From: SFLA01 sp964485815
Lineage (GTDB): Bacteria > Bacillota > Clostridia > Oscillospirales > CAG-382
Direction of reading: 5' to 3'
Length of the DNA: 64,000 nt
NCBI GenBank assembly: GCA_964485815.1
Contig: CAZAJX010000003.1
Span: 14,540-78,539 of the forward strand
The notes under the pieces: model-generated
Database searches by the model: none
The model's input: the letters and a program-made list of their open reading frames with translations, nothing else
What the model was told of the DNA's origin: nothing
In this document: positions 18,642 to 27,623 of the stretch, piece after piece
Layout: each line of letters begins with the position of its first letter
Numbering within the stretch: the first letter of the stretch is position 1
Program-made: the position numbers and the translations under genes

Positions 18642-19600
18642 ATTCTGCCTTTTCCGCGGTGGGGGATATCCGTTTCCTTAAGAATAGCGTTCAGAACGTC
18701 CTCTACGCTGAGGAACTGTCTTTTTGCCTCCTGAGAAAGAGTAATTCTGTGGTTTATGCAGGGAACGAACATGGCGTGAATATCCTCGGGCAAAACGTAA
18801 TCTCTGCCCTGCAGGTAAGCGTATGCCTTTGCAAGGCGCACTACCATTACGCTTCCGCGGGGAGATGCGCCCAGAGATATGTATTTGTTGTTACGGGTGG
18901 CGGTTATGAGTGAAACCGCGTATTTGTATATCTCCTCGTCCACCGTAACCTTTTTTACTTCCTCACGCATAGCCAGAATAGACTCCGCATCCGTTACGGG
19001 AGTAAGTGTGGGCAGGGTGTTTTCGTGGGTCATACCTGCGGCAATACGCATTTCCGCCTCAAAGGTGGGGTAGCCCATGGAAAATCTCATACAAAATCTG
19101 TCAACCTGGGCTTCGGGCAGGGGATACGTACCTACAAATCCCATAGGGTTCTGGGTTGCAATAACCGTAAACACCTTGGGGAGAGGGTGTATCTCGCCGT
19201 CAACGGTGACGGTGCCTTCGTTCATACATTCAAGGAGCGCAGACTGTGTCTTGGGGGATGCGCGGTTTATTTCGTCGCCCAAGAAAATATCCGTGCTTAC
19301 CGCGCCGGGGCGGAACACAAAATCGCCGGAGCGTTTGTCAAACATATTAAATCCGGTTATATCGGAAGGGGTTACGTCGGGAGTAAACTGTATACGGGTG
19401 TAATCCAGACCCGAAAGTCTTGCCAAAGCGGAAGCAAGGGTGGTCTTACCCACGCCGGGCACGTCCTCGATCAGCACGTGTCCCCCTGCGAGAAATGCGG
19501 TAACCAGCAGCACCGCTTCCTTTTCCTTGCCCAGAACCGCCTTAAAAAGACCTTTCGTAAGGGCTTTTGCCTGCTCGTGTCCGTTTGTTAATTGTGACAT
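18638..19600 (-). CDS. MoxR-family AAA+ ATPase
   Basis: 320 residues, the usual length. It shows Walker A (DVPGVGKTTLAS), Walker B with the MoxR signature (LGDEINRASPKTQSALLECM), sensor 1 (VIATQNPMGFVGTYPLPEAQ) and an arginine in the VDRFCMRF region. MoxR proteins act as chaperone-like ATPases on partner complexes; here the partners are the DUF58 and TgpA-like products encoded immediately after it. Confidence 0.95.
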   Translation of the reverse strand: MSQLTNGHEQAKALTKGLFKAVLGKEKEAVLLVTAFLAGGHVLIEDVPGVGKTTLASALARLSGLDYTRIQFTPDVTPSDITGFNMFDKRSGDFVFRPGAVSTDIFLGDEINRASPKTQSALLECMNEGTVTVDGEIHPLPKVFTVIATQNPMGFVGTYPLPEAQVDRFCMRFSMGYPTFEAEMRIAAGMTHENTLPTLTPVTDAESILAMREEVKKVTVDEEIYKYAVSLITATRNNKYISLGASPRGSVMVVRLAKAYAYLQGRDYVLPEDIHAMFVPCINHRITLSQEAKRQFLSVEDVLNAILKETDIPHRGKGRI

Positions 19601-19619
19601 TAATGTGCCTCCTGTGTCA

Positions 19620-20666
19620 TTAAACCTTTTTTGCGTGTCTTACCTTTAAAACAACTGCCAGAATTATGTGAATGATTATGAATACCACGCCTACCGATGC
19701 GGCGATAATGCCCGCTTTAAGAATAGGCTCGAAAATTACGGATAAAACTGTCCTTGCCACCGTCATCATCGTGGCGGGCATAGGTATCTGCGCGATCACA
19801 AATTCGGTAATGGTGGAGGAAAGGGCAAATACTGCGGTAAGCGCTCCGCCCAAAAGAAGCGCGGGCATACCGGAGAATACGAACACCGCTTCCTTTCTGC
19901 GCAGGAAGGGGATCATAAGCAAAATACATACTGCGCAGACGGCAAAGCAGGCTATGGGGATATAGGGGCTTATCACCACGTTAACGGTGGTCATGGTAGT
20001 CTTTACCGCGGGGTTGGCAAGAACCTCGGTCGCCGCCTGATTAATGGTTTCGGTGTGCTCCTCCAGCACCCCTTCTATCTGCTCAAGGTCCGCGTCGGTT
20101 ATCTCGTATCCCGTTGCATCGTAAATATTCTGCTTGTTGTCCTCAACCAGAACTATTATCTGCTCGGGTGTTATTTCAAAGCTTTCGGCATTTCCCATAA
20201 GGTAATCCTGCGCCTGATCCAGCAGATTCTTCATCGCATCGTTAAGTCCTGCGTTTTCCGCAAAAGCACGTATCTCATCGGTGGTCATGGAAGCGAGGGT
20301 TTCGTTGCCTGAGGATTTGAGCACCTCTTCTACCTTTTCCACAACCGTAGTACCGCCTATTTCAAGGGAGAGCACGTCGGTCTTTTCCACAACTGTATGT
20401 ACTATATCGCCTGCAACGGCGTTTCTCAAAAGCAAAAATCCCGTTCCTGCGGCGGCGGAAACAAATACTCCGAACGCTAAAATTAAGCAAAGAGTCACGC
20501 CCCACCAGGAATTTCTGCGGCGGCGCTTTTTTGCGGGAGCCTTCTTGGGCGCGTTAACTTCGGGCGCGTTAACTTCGGGCGCGTTAACTTCGGGCGCACT
20601 TACTTCGGGTGCGGTTACTTCGGGTTCGCTTGCTTCGGGGGTCTGTGCGGTTTGGTTAGTATCCAT
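19620..20666 (-). CDS. Membrane protein with Ala-Pro-Glu-Val tandem repeats
   Basis: About 348 residues, not recognised. The N-terminal cytosolic tail carries six 5-residue units of type APEV(N/S/T), encoded by 15-bp tandem repeats at 20550-20639; three units are identical in DNA. A KRRRR stretch and a membrane helix follow, then an extracytoplasmic acidic, helical domain and three C-terminal helices. I prefer the second ATG (20666), since GAGG lies 7 bases upstream; an in-frame ATG at 20672 overlaps the glycerate kinase stop. The MoxR gene follows after 19 bases. Confidence 0.75.
   Translation of the reverse strand: MDTNQTAQTPEASEPEVTAPEVSAPEVNAPEVNAPEVNAPKKAPAKKRRRRNSWWGVTLCLILAFGVFVSAAAGTGFLLLRNAVAGDIVHTVVEKTDVLSLEIGGTTVVEKVEEVLKSSGNETLASMTTDEIRAFAENAGLNDAMKNLLDQAQDYLMGNAESFEITPEQIIVLVEDNKQNIYDATGYEITDADLEQIEGVLEEHTETINQAATEVLANPAVKTTMTTVNVVISPYIPIACFAVCAVCILLMIPFLRRKEAVFVFSGMPALLLGGALTAVFALSSTITEFVIAQIPMPATMMTVARTVLSVIFEPILKAGIIAASVGVVFIIIHIILAVVLKVRHAKKV
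20550..20639. repeat. 15-bp in-frame tandem repeats
   Basis: Six 15-bp units inside the membrane-protein gene. Three read GCGTTAACTTCGGGC exactly and three are diverged. The unit length keeps the frame, so copy number can change the length of the N-terminal tail without breaking the gene. Confidence 0.85.
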
Positions 20667-20668
20667 TT

Positions 20669-21751
20669 TCATACCTCGTATATATTTTTTATTTGTTTTC
20701 CTGCGTTAATAAGATATTTTCTCGGGTCTGCCATAGTCATCTGCGGGGTAATATCCCCGTGGGAAAGGGGTATATAAAGGTCTGCTCCCAGATTTTTGCC
20801 CTCCCCGGTTATCATACCCGAAACACAGATCACCTTTTTGCCCATTTCCTTTGCAAGCGCCGTTACACGCAACGGAAGCTTTCCCATTAAAGTCTGGGAG
20901 TCCGTCTTACCTTCTCCCGTAATAATTACGTCTGCGCGGGAAATTCTCTCTTTAAGTGAGCAAAGGTCAGCCAGCACGTCGAACCCGCTTTGTATTTTCG
21001 GCTCACATACAGCCATAATTCCACCTGCAAGTCCCCCTGCCGCCCCTGCGCCGGGAATGTGGGAAATATCCTTTCCCGTAGCGCGGAAAAGTAATTCGGC
21101 AAACCGCCGGTGGCTCTTTTCCATACGCACGGCAGTTTCCTTGTCCGCCCCTTTTTGGGGTGAAAACACCATAGATGCGCCTTTTTCTCCGTGGTACGGG
21201 TTGTCCACGTCGCAGGCGAATATAATTTCTGCTTCCTTCAGGAGAGGGGTGAGGTTTTCAAGGTCAATACCCGTTGCCCATTCTCCCGCCAGGGCGGTAA
21301 GTCCTTTTTCACCTTTAATGCGGGCACCCAAGGCGAGCAATGCACCTGCGCCTCCGTCGTTAACGGCACTGCCTCCGAATCCGATTATCAGCTTTTTGCA
21401 TCCGTCTTCAAGGGCTTTTTTTACGGTGTGCCCCGTGCCGAAGGAGTTGGCGTATATAATATTCGGGTGGTCTGCCCCCACGGTCATAAGTCCGTCCGCC
21501 AGCGCGGTTTCGATCACCGCCGTATTGCCTATACGCAGATAGTAAGAGGATATCTCTCTGCCGTAGCTGTCAAAGGTGGGAAAACATATTCTTTTACCTC
21601 CGCAGAGGTATTCGACACATTCGGCAAATCCCTCGCCTCCGTCGGAAAAAGGGACAATCTCTCCGCTTCCCAAGCCTTCTTTAATAGCGTCGGCGGCGTT
21701 TCGGGAGGATATGCTTCCCTTAAAAGAATCGAGTATAAGCAAACAATTCAT
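20669..21751 (-). CDS. Glycerate kinase (GarK/GlxK family)
   Basis: Phosphorylates D-glycerate, probably to 2-phosphoglycerate, joining glycerate to glycolysis. 360 residues. Family motifs are LDSFKGSISSRNAA at the N-terminus, VPFSDGGEGF, and the glycine-rich GFGGSAVNDGGAGALLALGA. The start is preceded by AGAGGTGG. First gene of the minus-strand group that continues to MoxR-DUF58-TgpA; the metabolic link to that module is unclear and may only be shared transcription. Confidence 0.93.
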   Translation of the reverse strand: MNCLLILDSFKGSISSRNAADAIKEGLGSGEIVPFSDGGEGFAECVEYLCGGKRICFPTFDSYGREISSYYLRIGNTAVIETALADGLMTVGADHPNIIYANSFGTGHTVKKALEDGCKKLIIGFGGSAVNDGGAGALLALGARIKGEKGLTALAGEWATGIDLENLTPLLKEAEIIFACDVDNPYHGEKGASMVFSPQKGADKETAVRMEKSHRRFAELLFRATGKDISHIPGAGAAGGLAGGIMAVCEPKIQSGFDVLADLCSLKERISRADVIITGEGKTDSQTLMGKLPLRVTALAKEMGKKVICVSGMITGEGKNLGADLYIPLSHGDITPQMTMADPRKYLINAGKQIKNIYEV

Positions 21752-21773
21752 CTTTTACCACCTCTTTCCTTAT

Positions 21774-21802
21774 ATTATAACATAGAATTAACATATTGTA
21801 AA
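21774..21802 (-). promoter_or_regulatory. Promoter of the glycerate kinase operon
   Basis: Minus-strand TTTACA (RC at 21797-21802), 17-bp spacer, TATAAT (RC at 21774-21779), about 25 bases upstream of the start codon at 21751. Confidence 0.75.
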
Positions 21803-21846
21803 CATTTATGCATATCGGGTCATAAAAATTTACATTTGAAAATACG

Positions 21847-21875
21847 TTGACATTTTTATGCAAACAGCGTATAAT
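21847..21875 (+). promoter_or_regulatory. Perfect-consensus promoter for exported protein 1
   Basis: TTGACA (21847-21852), exactly 17 bp, TATAAT (21870-21875). The predicted transcript starts near 21882, so the whole of repeat A4 falls in the 5' leader of the gene at 22063. Confidence 0.87.
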
Positions 21876-21909
21876 TATAGCACATAAAATAATGACACAG
21901 GGCGTTTTT

Positions 21910-22034
21910 AATGAGGAATGAGGAATGCGACGCGCCGCGAATGCGACGCTAAATGAGGAATTTCGGAAGCTTTTTGCGAGGCAGCGCAAAAAGCCACCAT
22001 CATTCATCATTTATCATTTATCATTCATCATTTC
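21910..22034. repeat. Structured intergenic repeat, copy A4 (in a 5' leader)
   Basis: Same orientation as A1: ATGAGGA units, GC-rich block, AATGAGGAATTTCGGAAG, then a T-hairpin whose arms differ from A1 but remain perfectly complementary (GCTTTTTGCG 21969-21978 with CGCAAAAAGC 21985-21994), CACCATC, and TTCATCA / TTATCA-type units. Unlike most other copies it lies between a promoter and a start codon. Confidence 0.87.
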
Positions 22035-22062
22035 CACGTTGTGTTCAAAAAGGAGTAAAACA

Positions 22063-23382
22063 ATGAAAAAAAGAATCTTAAGCGTACTTATCGTTCTTGC
22101 CGTTGTTTGCGCTTTGTTTGCGATTCCCGCAGATGCAAAGGCAAACGTAACCAAGGTTTGGTTTGAGGGCGATAACGTAGCAGTCCGCGCAGGCGCAGAC
22201 CTTTCCCTTCTTTGCGATAACAAGATCCTTTCCGATGAAAATGCGGAAGCAAAGGATTTTAAAAAGGACGGTATCGTGCTGGTGCAGAACACCAATATGC
22301 ACGACACGGAAAACCTCACCCGCGCAACTATGTATATTGAATTGGATTCTCTCCAGAATATCGATTCCGTTTACATCACATGGTACGTTTTCTATAACGC
22401 AATTATCGCTTTGCCTGATCAGAATACCCTCATTATCGGCTATTCCGCAGACGGCGAAAACTATAACGAGATCGGTGCATACACTTTCGAGGGCGAGGCT
22501 GATCCCGAAACCTCCTCTCAGCTTGAAACCACTATCAGACTGGGTCAGACCGTAAAGGCAAAATACGTTTCCGTTTCCTTTGAATTCGGACCTTACGATG
22601 AGCCTACCTGGTACTGTCCCGTTCTGGAATGGGTCGGCTTTACCGAAGTCGGCGCAGGTGTGATGAGCGACGAAGTTCTGGACGGCGGCTATGACGAAGT
22701 AAGTCAGGACAACACTCCTCTTGATCAGATCGATCCTATCGTAGAAATTCCCGAAGGACACGTAGCACTCAAGCACGCCAAGTTCAACACCTCCATCACC
22801 ACCGGTTCTTACACTATCATTACCGATCCCGCAACCATGCAGGACTTTAACGTTAAGTGGACCTCCTGCGCACTTATCAGACCTACCGAAACCGAAGGCG
22901 TTTACGAGGTAGTGGCAGTTGAGTGGGTAAACGGAAGCGAAACCTTTGTTTTTGCCGATGCGGCAGAGGGTGATATGGTTCTTTCCGTTCACGGCGATGA
23001 CGATACCGACGGAACCAAGGCAAACAGACTTGCTCTCAACGCCCTCGTTCCCGGCGATACCGTTACATTTGCAGGCTATGATTTCGCAGAACAGTCCTTT
23101 GAAAGAGGCGCGGTTGTTTACTTTATAGATAACACCGCCGCTCCCGATAACGGCGAAGCTTCCGAAGAGCCCTCCGATGACGTTTCCGAAGAGCCTTCCG
23201 ATGAATCCGAACCCGCAGAAGAGTCCGAAGAAGATACCTCCGTTCCCGCAACCAACAATTCCGACGCTGCTTCCGATAAGGAAGACGGCGGCAACACCGG
23301 TCTTATTATCGGTATCGTTGTAGCAGTGATCGCAGCAGCTGCCGTTGTAGTGGTTATCGTTGTTGTAAAGAAAAAGAAATAA
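22063..23382 (+). CDS. Exported protein with discoidin-like domain and C-terminal anchor (paralog 1)
   Basis: 439 residues. Signal peptide at residues 1-26 (cut after ADA). The N-terminal domain (about 30-185) is beta-rich and resembles F5/8 type C (discoidin) carbohydrate-binding folds, with YVSVSFEF near its end. A second beta domain follows (about 205-365), then an acidic SEEPSD linker, then one membrane helix and a KKKK tail, so it is held on the outer face of the membrane. No sortase motif. AGGAG precedes the ATG at 22063. Closely similar to the next gene. Function unknown; cell-surface binding is a guess. Confidence 0.8.
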   Translation: MKKRILSVLIVLAVVCALFAIPADAKANVTKVWFEGDNVAVRAGADLSLLCDNKILSDENAEAKDFKKDGIVLVQNTNMHDTENLTRATMYIELDSLQNIDSVYITWYVFYNAIIALPDQNTLIIGYSADGENYNEIGAYTFEGEADPETSSQLETTIRLGQTVKAKYVSVSFEFGPYDEPTWYCPVLEWVGFTEVGAGVMSDEVLDGGYDEVSQDNTPLDQIDPIVEIPEGHVALKHAKFNTSITTGSYTIITDPATMQDFNVKWTSCALIRPTETEGVYEVVAVEWVNGSETFVFADAAEGDMVLSVHGDDDTDGTKANRLALNALVPGDTVTFAGYDFAEQSFERGAVVYFIDNTAAPDNGEASEEPSDDVSEEPSDESEPAEESEEDTSVPATNNSDAASDKEDGGNTGLIIGIVVAVIAAAAVVVVIVVVKKKK

Positions 23383-23398
23383 TACTAAAATATAAACG

Positions 23399-23427
23399 AA
23401 AATGTCCGTAAAACACGGACATTTTTG
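23399..23427 (+). terminator. Terminator after exported protein 1
   Basis: Stem TGTCCGT / ACGGACA (23403-23409 with 23415-23421), extended by A-T pairs, and a T-run. The promoter of the next paralog starts 10 bases later. Confidence 0.85.
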
Positions 23428-23436
23428 TTTTTGTTG

Positions 23437-23465
23437 TTGACTTTCCGCCGCAAATAGTGTATAAT
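23437..23465 (+). promoter_or_regulatory. Promoter of exported protein 2
   Basis: TTGACT (23437-23442), 17 bp, TATAAT (23460-23465). With the terminator before it, this shows that the two paralogs are separate transcription units. Confidence 0.82.
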
Positions 23466-23507
23466 CACTTCACCAAGATAATATTTTTTTAAAGGAGCAA
23501 AATCCAA

Positions 23508-24794
23508 ATGAAAAAGCTTTTATGCGCAATTCTTGCAGTTGCTCTCGTTTCAGTTCTTTTTCTGATACCCGCAGCAGCAGAAACAAACGTTGTATCCGTT
23601 GAATTCAAGGGCGATTATATTAAGCCTCTCGCAGCAGACGATCCCGCTCAGCTTTACGACGGCACTGTGCTTTCTGATGCAGACGCAGCAGAAGGCGACT
23701 TTAACAAAGCAGGTATCTTCCTTGTTCAGAACACCAACTGCACTTCCGAAGAGCCCTCCGAATGCACCATCGTTTTCGAGCTTGATTCTCTCCAGAGCAT
23801 CGATACCGTTTACATCAACTGGTACGTATATTGTAACGCAATGATCGGTCTTCCCCAGGATAACGCGCTTATCGTAGGTACCTCCAAGGACGGCGTTTCT
23901 TTCAATGAAATCCCTTGGACTATGGAAGGCGAAGTTGACCTTACCGCTTCCTATCAGATCGAAACCGTTGTTGATCTCGGCGCTCCCGTAGACGCAAAGT
24001 ACGTTTCCGTATCCTTCTTCATGGGCCCCAACGGTCAGGGTTGGGATAAGGTTTCCTGGGAATGGATCGGCCTTACCGAGCTTGGCGCAGGCCTTAAGTC
24101 CGAACAGGGCGACAACAAGTACAATGAAGTAAGCCAGGAAGAATCCGTAGACCTCGACACTATCGAGCCTATCGTTGAAATTCCCCAGGGCGCAAGCTAC
24201 ATCAAGCACGTTCCCTTCAACAAGTCTATCGTAACCGATTCCAACACCATCATCACCGACCCCACCAACCTCGCTACATACAACGTAGCTTGGTCCGGCT
24301 GCGTACTTCTCAGACCTACCGAAACCGAAGGTCAGTACTCCGTAGTAGAAGTTTATACCGGCACCGGCGACTATGAATTCGCATTTGCAGACGTTCAGGA
24401 AGGCGATATCGCTCTCGCAGTTCACGGCGAAAGCACCGAGCCCGCAGCAAACAAGGCAGCGCTCACTGCTCTCGTTGCAGGCGACATCGTATACTTCGCA
24501 GGCTACAACTTCGCAGAACAGACTCACGAAACCGGCGCAGTAGTTTACTACGCAGTTCCCGCTGAACAGCCCGACGAACCCTCCGAAGAACCTTCTGATG
24601 AGCCCTCCGAAGAACCCTCCGAAGAGCCTTCCGAAGAGTCCGAAGAAGACACTTCCGTTCCCGCAACCAACAATTCCGATGATACTTCCGATAAGGAAGG
24701 CGGCAACACCGGTCTTATCATCGGTATCGTAGTAGCAGTAGTTGTTATTGCAGTTGTTGCAGTAGTAGTTGTTGTTGCAAAGAAAAAGAAGTAA
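23508..24794 (+). CDS. Exported protein with discoidin-like domain and C-terminal anchor (paralog 2)
   Basis: 428 residues with the same layout as the preceding gene: signal peptide (to about residue 24), discoidin-like domain (VVSVEFKGD to WEWIGLTELGAG), second beta domain ending in GAVVYY, a longer PSEEPSDE-type linker, NTGLIIGIVVAV membrane helix, basic tail. Roughly half of the residues match paralog 1 by eye. Its codon choice looks more uniform (GCA, GAA, AAC, ACC, ATC dominate) than in neighbours, which suggests strong expression. AAGGAG precedes the ATG. Function unknown. Confidence 0.8.
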   Translation: MKKLLCAILAVALVSVLFLIPAAAETNVVSVEFKGDYIKPLAADDPAQLYDGTVLSDADAAEGDFNKAGIFLVQNTNCTSEEPSECTIVFELDSLQSIDTVYINWYVYCNAMIGLPQDNALIVGTSKDGVSFNEIPWTMEGEVDLTASYQIETVVDLGAPVDAKYVSVSFFMGPNGQGWDKVSWEWIGLTELGAGLKSEQGDNKYNEVSQEESVDLDTIEPIVEIPQGASYIKHVPFNKSIVTDSNTIITDPTNLATYNVAWSGCVLLRPTETEGQYSVVEVYTGTGDYEFAFADVQEGDIALAVHGESTEPAANKAALTALVAGDIVYFAGYNFAEQTHETGAVVYYAVPAEQPDEPSEEPSDEPSEEPSEEPSEESEEDTSVPATNNSDDTSDKEGGNTGLIIGIVVAVVVIAVVAVVVVVAKKKK

Positions 24795-24974
24795 TAAAAC
24801 ACCCCAAAAAAGGTTTTTAGGTGTGTAATGCGTAACGGACGAAAGTGTTCTGTTAAAAACGCTTTTTCGGGAATCCCGAAATAAAACACTCCCAAAAATA
24901 ACAAAGGGAAACTACAAATTAACATAGAACAGAAAAGTCCGTTAAACGGACTTTTCTGTTCTTGGGGGATTAAA
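24795..24974. other. Intergenic region with three hairpins
   Basis: Contains ACACC / GGTGT with an A5/T5 inner stem (24799-24824, no clear T-tail, a weak terminator for paralog 2), an 8-bp stem TTTCGGGA / TCCCGAAA (24865-24881), and a perfect 16-bp inverted repeat (24927-24942 with 24946-24961, loop TAA) that ends 5 bases before the GGGGG of the next gene's ribosome-binding site. Confidence 0.75.
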
Positions 24975-26384
24975 ATGTTTGACGTTATAATTATCGGCGG
25001 CGGTGTTATCGGATCAGCCGCGGCGTATGAACTTACAAAATATAATCTTCGCGTGGCGCTGTTTGAGAAAGAAAACGATATCGCCACGGGCACCACAAAA
25101 GCAAATTCCGCAATAATCCACGCAGGGTACGATCCCGTGCCCGGCTCACTTACCGCCCGTCTTAACGTGCGGGGAAACGAGCTTGCCCACGAGATCTGCA
25201 AAAAGCTGGACGTTCCCTTCAAGGAAACCGGCTCGGTCGTTTGCGCCTTCGGCGAGGAGGACGATGAAACCGTAAAAGAGCTGTATGCCCGCGGTGTGGA
25301 AAACGGCGTTCCGGGGCTTCGTATTTTAAATAAGGACGAGCTTCGCGCCCTCGAGCCCAATATATCCGATGAGGCGACCTCTGCCCTTTACGCTCCCACG
25401 GCGGGAATTATCTCCCCTTGGGAATACGCCCTCGCTTTTGCGGAAACGGCGGTGGTAAACGGGCTTGAACTGCACCTTAACGAAGGGGTTACGGATATAA
25501 AGGAAAACACGGTCATTACCGAAAAAGGCGAGTACAAGGCAAAATTCATCGTTGCGGCGGCAGGCGTTAACTGCGCCGAGGTAGAAGGCTTCGTGCGTGA
25601 GCCCGATTACGTTTTGAAGCCCAACAGAGGCGAATACTTCCTGCTGGATAAAACCGCTTTCGGTATCGTAAACACCGTGGTGTTCCAATGCCCCAATAAA
25701 AACGGCAAGGGCGTGCTTATCTCTCCCACCGTCCACGGAAATATTATCGTCGGTCCCAATGCGGAAGCCGCTTCGGATAAAACGGATATTTCCACCACGG
25801 CGCAGGGGCTGGATTTCGTCCGCAACGCCGCTTACAAAAGCGTGCCCACACTCAATCTTTCCACCAACATACGCAATTTCGCAGGTATGCGCGCAAATAC
25901 AAATAACGAAGATTTTATCATACGTTTTGTTTCCCCCTGCTTCCTTTCTCTTGCAGGCATAAAATCCCCCGGTCTTGCATCCGCCCCCGCTATCGCAGAG
26001 TACGTGTGCGAGCTGCTGGGTGAAGCAGGACTTACCTTAAACAAAAAAGAATCCTATACGGATTCCCGTTCGGTCATCCGCTTCAAGGAGCTTTCTGCGG
26101 AAGAAAAGAACGCTCTCATTAAAAAAGACCCCGCATACGGCAGAGTTATTTGCCGTTGCGAAACAATAACCGAGGGCGAGATAAACGCCACCTTCAAAAC
26201 CCCCATTCCCCCCGTCAGCATAGACGGAGTAAAGCGCCGCTGTAACGCGGGTATGGGCAGATGTCAGGGCGGTTTCTGCGCACCCAGAGTTCTGGATATT
26301 ATTCACAAACACACAGGTATCCCCAAGGAAAAGATATTAAAGGACAAAGCGGGCAGTTACGTGCTTTCGGGAGGTGCGCTATGA
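24975..26384 (+). CDS. GlpA-like FAD-dependent dehydrogenase with [2Fe-2S] domain
   Basis: 469 residues. N-terminal FAD-binding IIGGGVIGSAAAYEL, DAO-type fold, and a C-terminal BFD-like [2Fe-2S] domain with four cysteines (CRC at about 392, then CNAGMGRCQGGFC). This is the anaerobic glycerol-3-phosphate dehydrogenase large-subunit family. With the GlpB-like and DUF1667 genes directly behind it, it forms the Firmicutes version of the anaerobic GlpABC complex. Substrate could be glycerol 3-phosphate or a related polyol phosphate; not decidable here. ATGA overlap with the next gene. Confidence 0.88.
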   Translation: MFDVIIIGGGVIGSAAAYELTKYNLRVALFEKENDIATGTTKANSAIIHAGYDPVPGSLTARLNVRGNELAHEICKKLDVPFKETGSVVCAFGEEDDETVKELYARGVENGVPGLRILNKDELRALEPNISDEATSALYAPTAGIISPWEYALAFAETAVVNGLELHLNEGVTDIKENTVITEKGEYKAKFIVAAAGVNCAEVEGFVREPDYVLKPNRGEYFLLDKTAFGIVNTVVFQCPNKNGKGVLISPTVHGNIIVGPNAEAASDKTDISTTAQGLDFVRNAAYKSVPTLNLSTNIRNFAGMRANTNNEDFIIRFVSPCFLSLAGIKSPGLASAPAIAEYVCELLGEAGLTLNKKESYTDSRSVIRFKELSAEEKNALIKKDPAYGRVICRCETITEGEINATFKTPIPPVSIDGVKRRCNAGMGRCQGGFCAPRVLDIIHKHTGIPKEKILKDKAGSYVLSGGAL

Positions 26385-27622
26385 GAGATGTTATAGTTAT
26401 CGGCGGCGGTCCCGCAGGTCTTGCGGCGGCTGTAAGCGCCAGAGATAACGGCGCATCGGATGTTCTCATTATCGAGCGCGACACCTGCCTTGGCGGAATA
26501 CTCAACCAGTGCATACACAACGGATTCGGACTCCACCGCTTCAAAGAGGAGCTTTCGGGACCCGAGTACGCTTCCCGTTTTACCGAAAACCTTGAAAATA
26601 TCGAGGTTTTAACGGACACGATGGTACTTGAGGTCACCTCTGACCGTATCGTGCGTGCCGTCAGCCGTGAGCAGGGCTATGTCGAGCTCAAAGCAAAGGC
26701 AATCGTTCTCGCAATGGGATGCAGAGAGCGTACCAGAGGTGCAATTTCTATCCCCGGCGACAGACCCGCAGGTGTTTACACCGCAGGTGCCGCCCAGAGA
26801 TACCTTAATATCGAAGGATATATGGTGGGCAAAAACGCTGTCATTCTCGGCTCGGGCGATATCGGTCTTATAATGGCGCGCCGTATGACACTTGAAGGCG
26901 CAAAGGTGCACGCCTGCGTGGAATTAATGCCTTATTCCGGCGGACTTACCAGAAATATCGTGCAGTGTCTTAACGATTTCGATATTCCCCTTTATCTTTC
27001 CCATACCATCACCCGCATCCACGGCAAAAACCGTGTGGAGGGTGTAACGATCGCCAAGGTGGGACCCGACCGCAAGCCTATAGCGGGCACGGAATTTGAT
27101 ATCGAGTGCGATACGGTGCTTCTTTCCGTAGGTCTTATCCCCGAAAACGAGCTTACCCGCGGCGCGGGAATCCCCATCGACCGCCGTACCAACGGAGCCT
27201 TCGTTTATGAAAATATGGAAACCCTTTGCGAAGGCATTTTCGCTTGCGGTAACGTGGTCCACGTTCACGATCTGGTGGATTACGTTTCTGCGGAGAGCGA
27301 GCGTGCAGGCGCAGCCGCCGCAAAATACGCTTTGGGCGACAAGGCTTCCGGCAGAGTTATCACCGTGGAAAACGGCGAGGGCGTTTCCTACACCGTTCCT
27401 CAATACATCCGTCCCGAAAACTGCGATAAGACAGCTTCCTTGTTCTTCCGTGTGCGCAACGTATACCGCAACAAGCGTATCGTGGTAAAAGACGGTGAGC
27501 GTGAGGTGGTGTCCTTTAAGAGAGAGCATCTCGCCCCCGGCGAAATGGAAATTATACCCGTTCCCGTCGCCCTTATGGGGGATGCGGAGCGTCTTACCGT
27601 TTCCATAGAGGAGGTAGAGTAA
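26381..27622 (+). CDS. FAD/NAD-dependent oxidoreductase, GlpB-like partner
   Basis: 413 residues. FAD-binding IGGGPAGLAAAVSARDNGA at the N-terminus, a second nucleotide-binding site (AVILGSGDIGLIMARRM), and the pyridine-nucleotide oxidoreductase ending GIFACGNVVHVHDLVDYV. The start overlaps the GlpA-like stop. Probably passes electrons from the GlpA-like subunit to NAD or another carrier. Upstream in-frame sequence to 26261 is GlpA-like coding sequence and was excluded. Confidence 0.88.
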   Translation: MRDVIVIGGGPAGLAAAVSARDNGASDVLIIERDTCLGGILNQCIHNGFGLHRFKEELSGPEYASRFTENLENIEVLTDTMVLEVTSDRIVRAVSREQGYVELKAKAIVLAMGCRERTRGAISIPGDRPAGVYTAGAAQRYLNIEGYMVGKNAVILGSGDIGLIMARRMTLEGAKVHACVELMPYSGGLTRNIVQCLNDFDIPLYLSHTITRIHGKNRVEGVTIAKVGPDRKPIAGTEFDIECDTVLLSVGLIPENELTRGAGIPIDRRTNGAFVYENMETLCEGIFACGNVVHVHDLVDYVSAESERAGAAAAKYALGDKASGRVITVENGEGVSYTVPQYIRPENCDKTASLFFRVRNVYRNKRIVVKDGEREVVSFKREHLAPGEMEIIPVPVALMGDAERLTVSIEEVE

Positions 27623-27623
27623 A

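Noticed and set aside
14899..21751. MoxR-DUF58-TgpA group as a defence island
   Set aside because: MoxR-type ATPases do occur in defence systems, but this trio is a common housekeeping-type module, and no nuclease, toxin or phage gene is adjacent.
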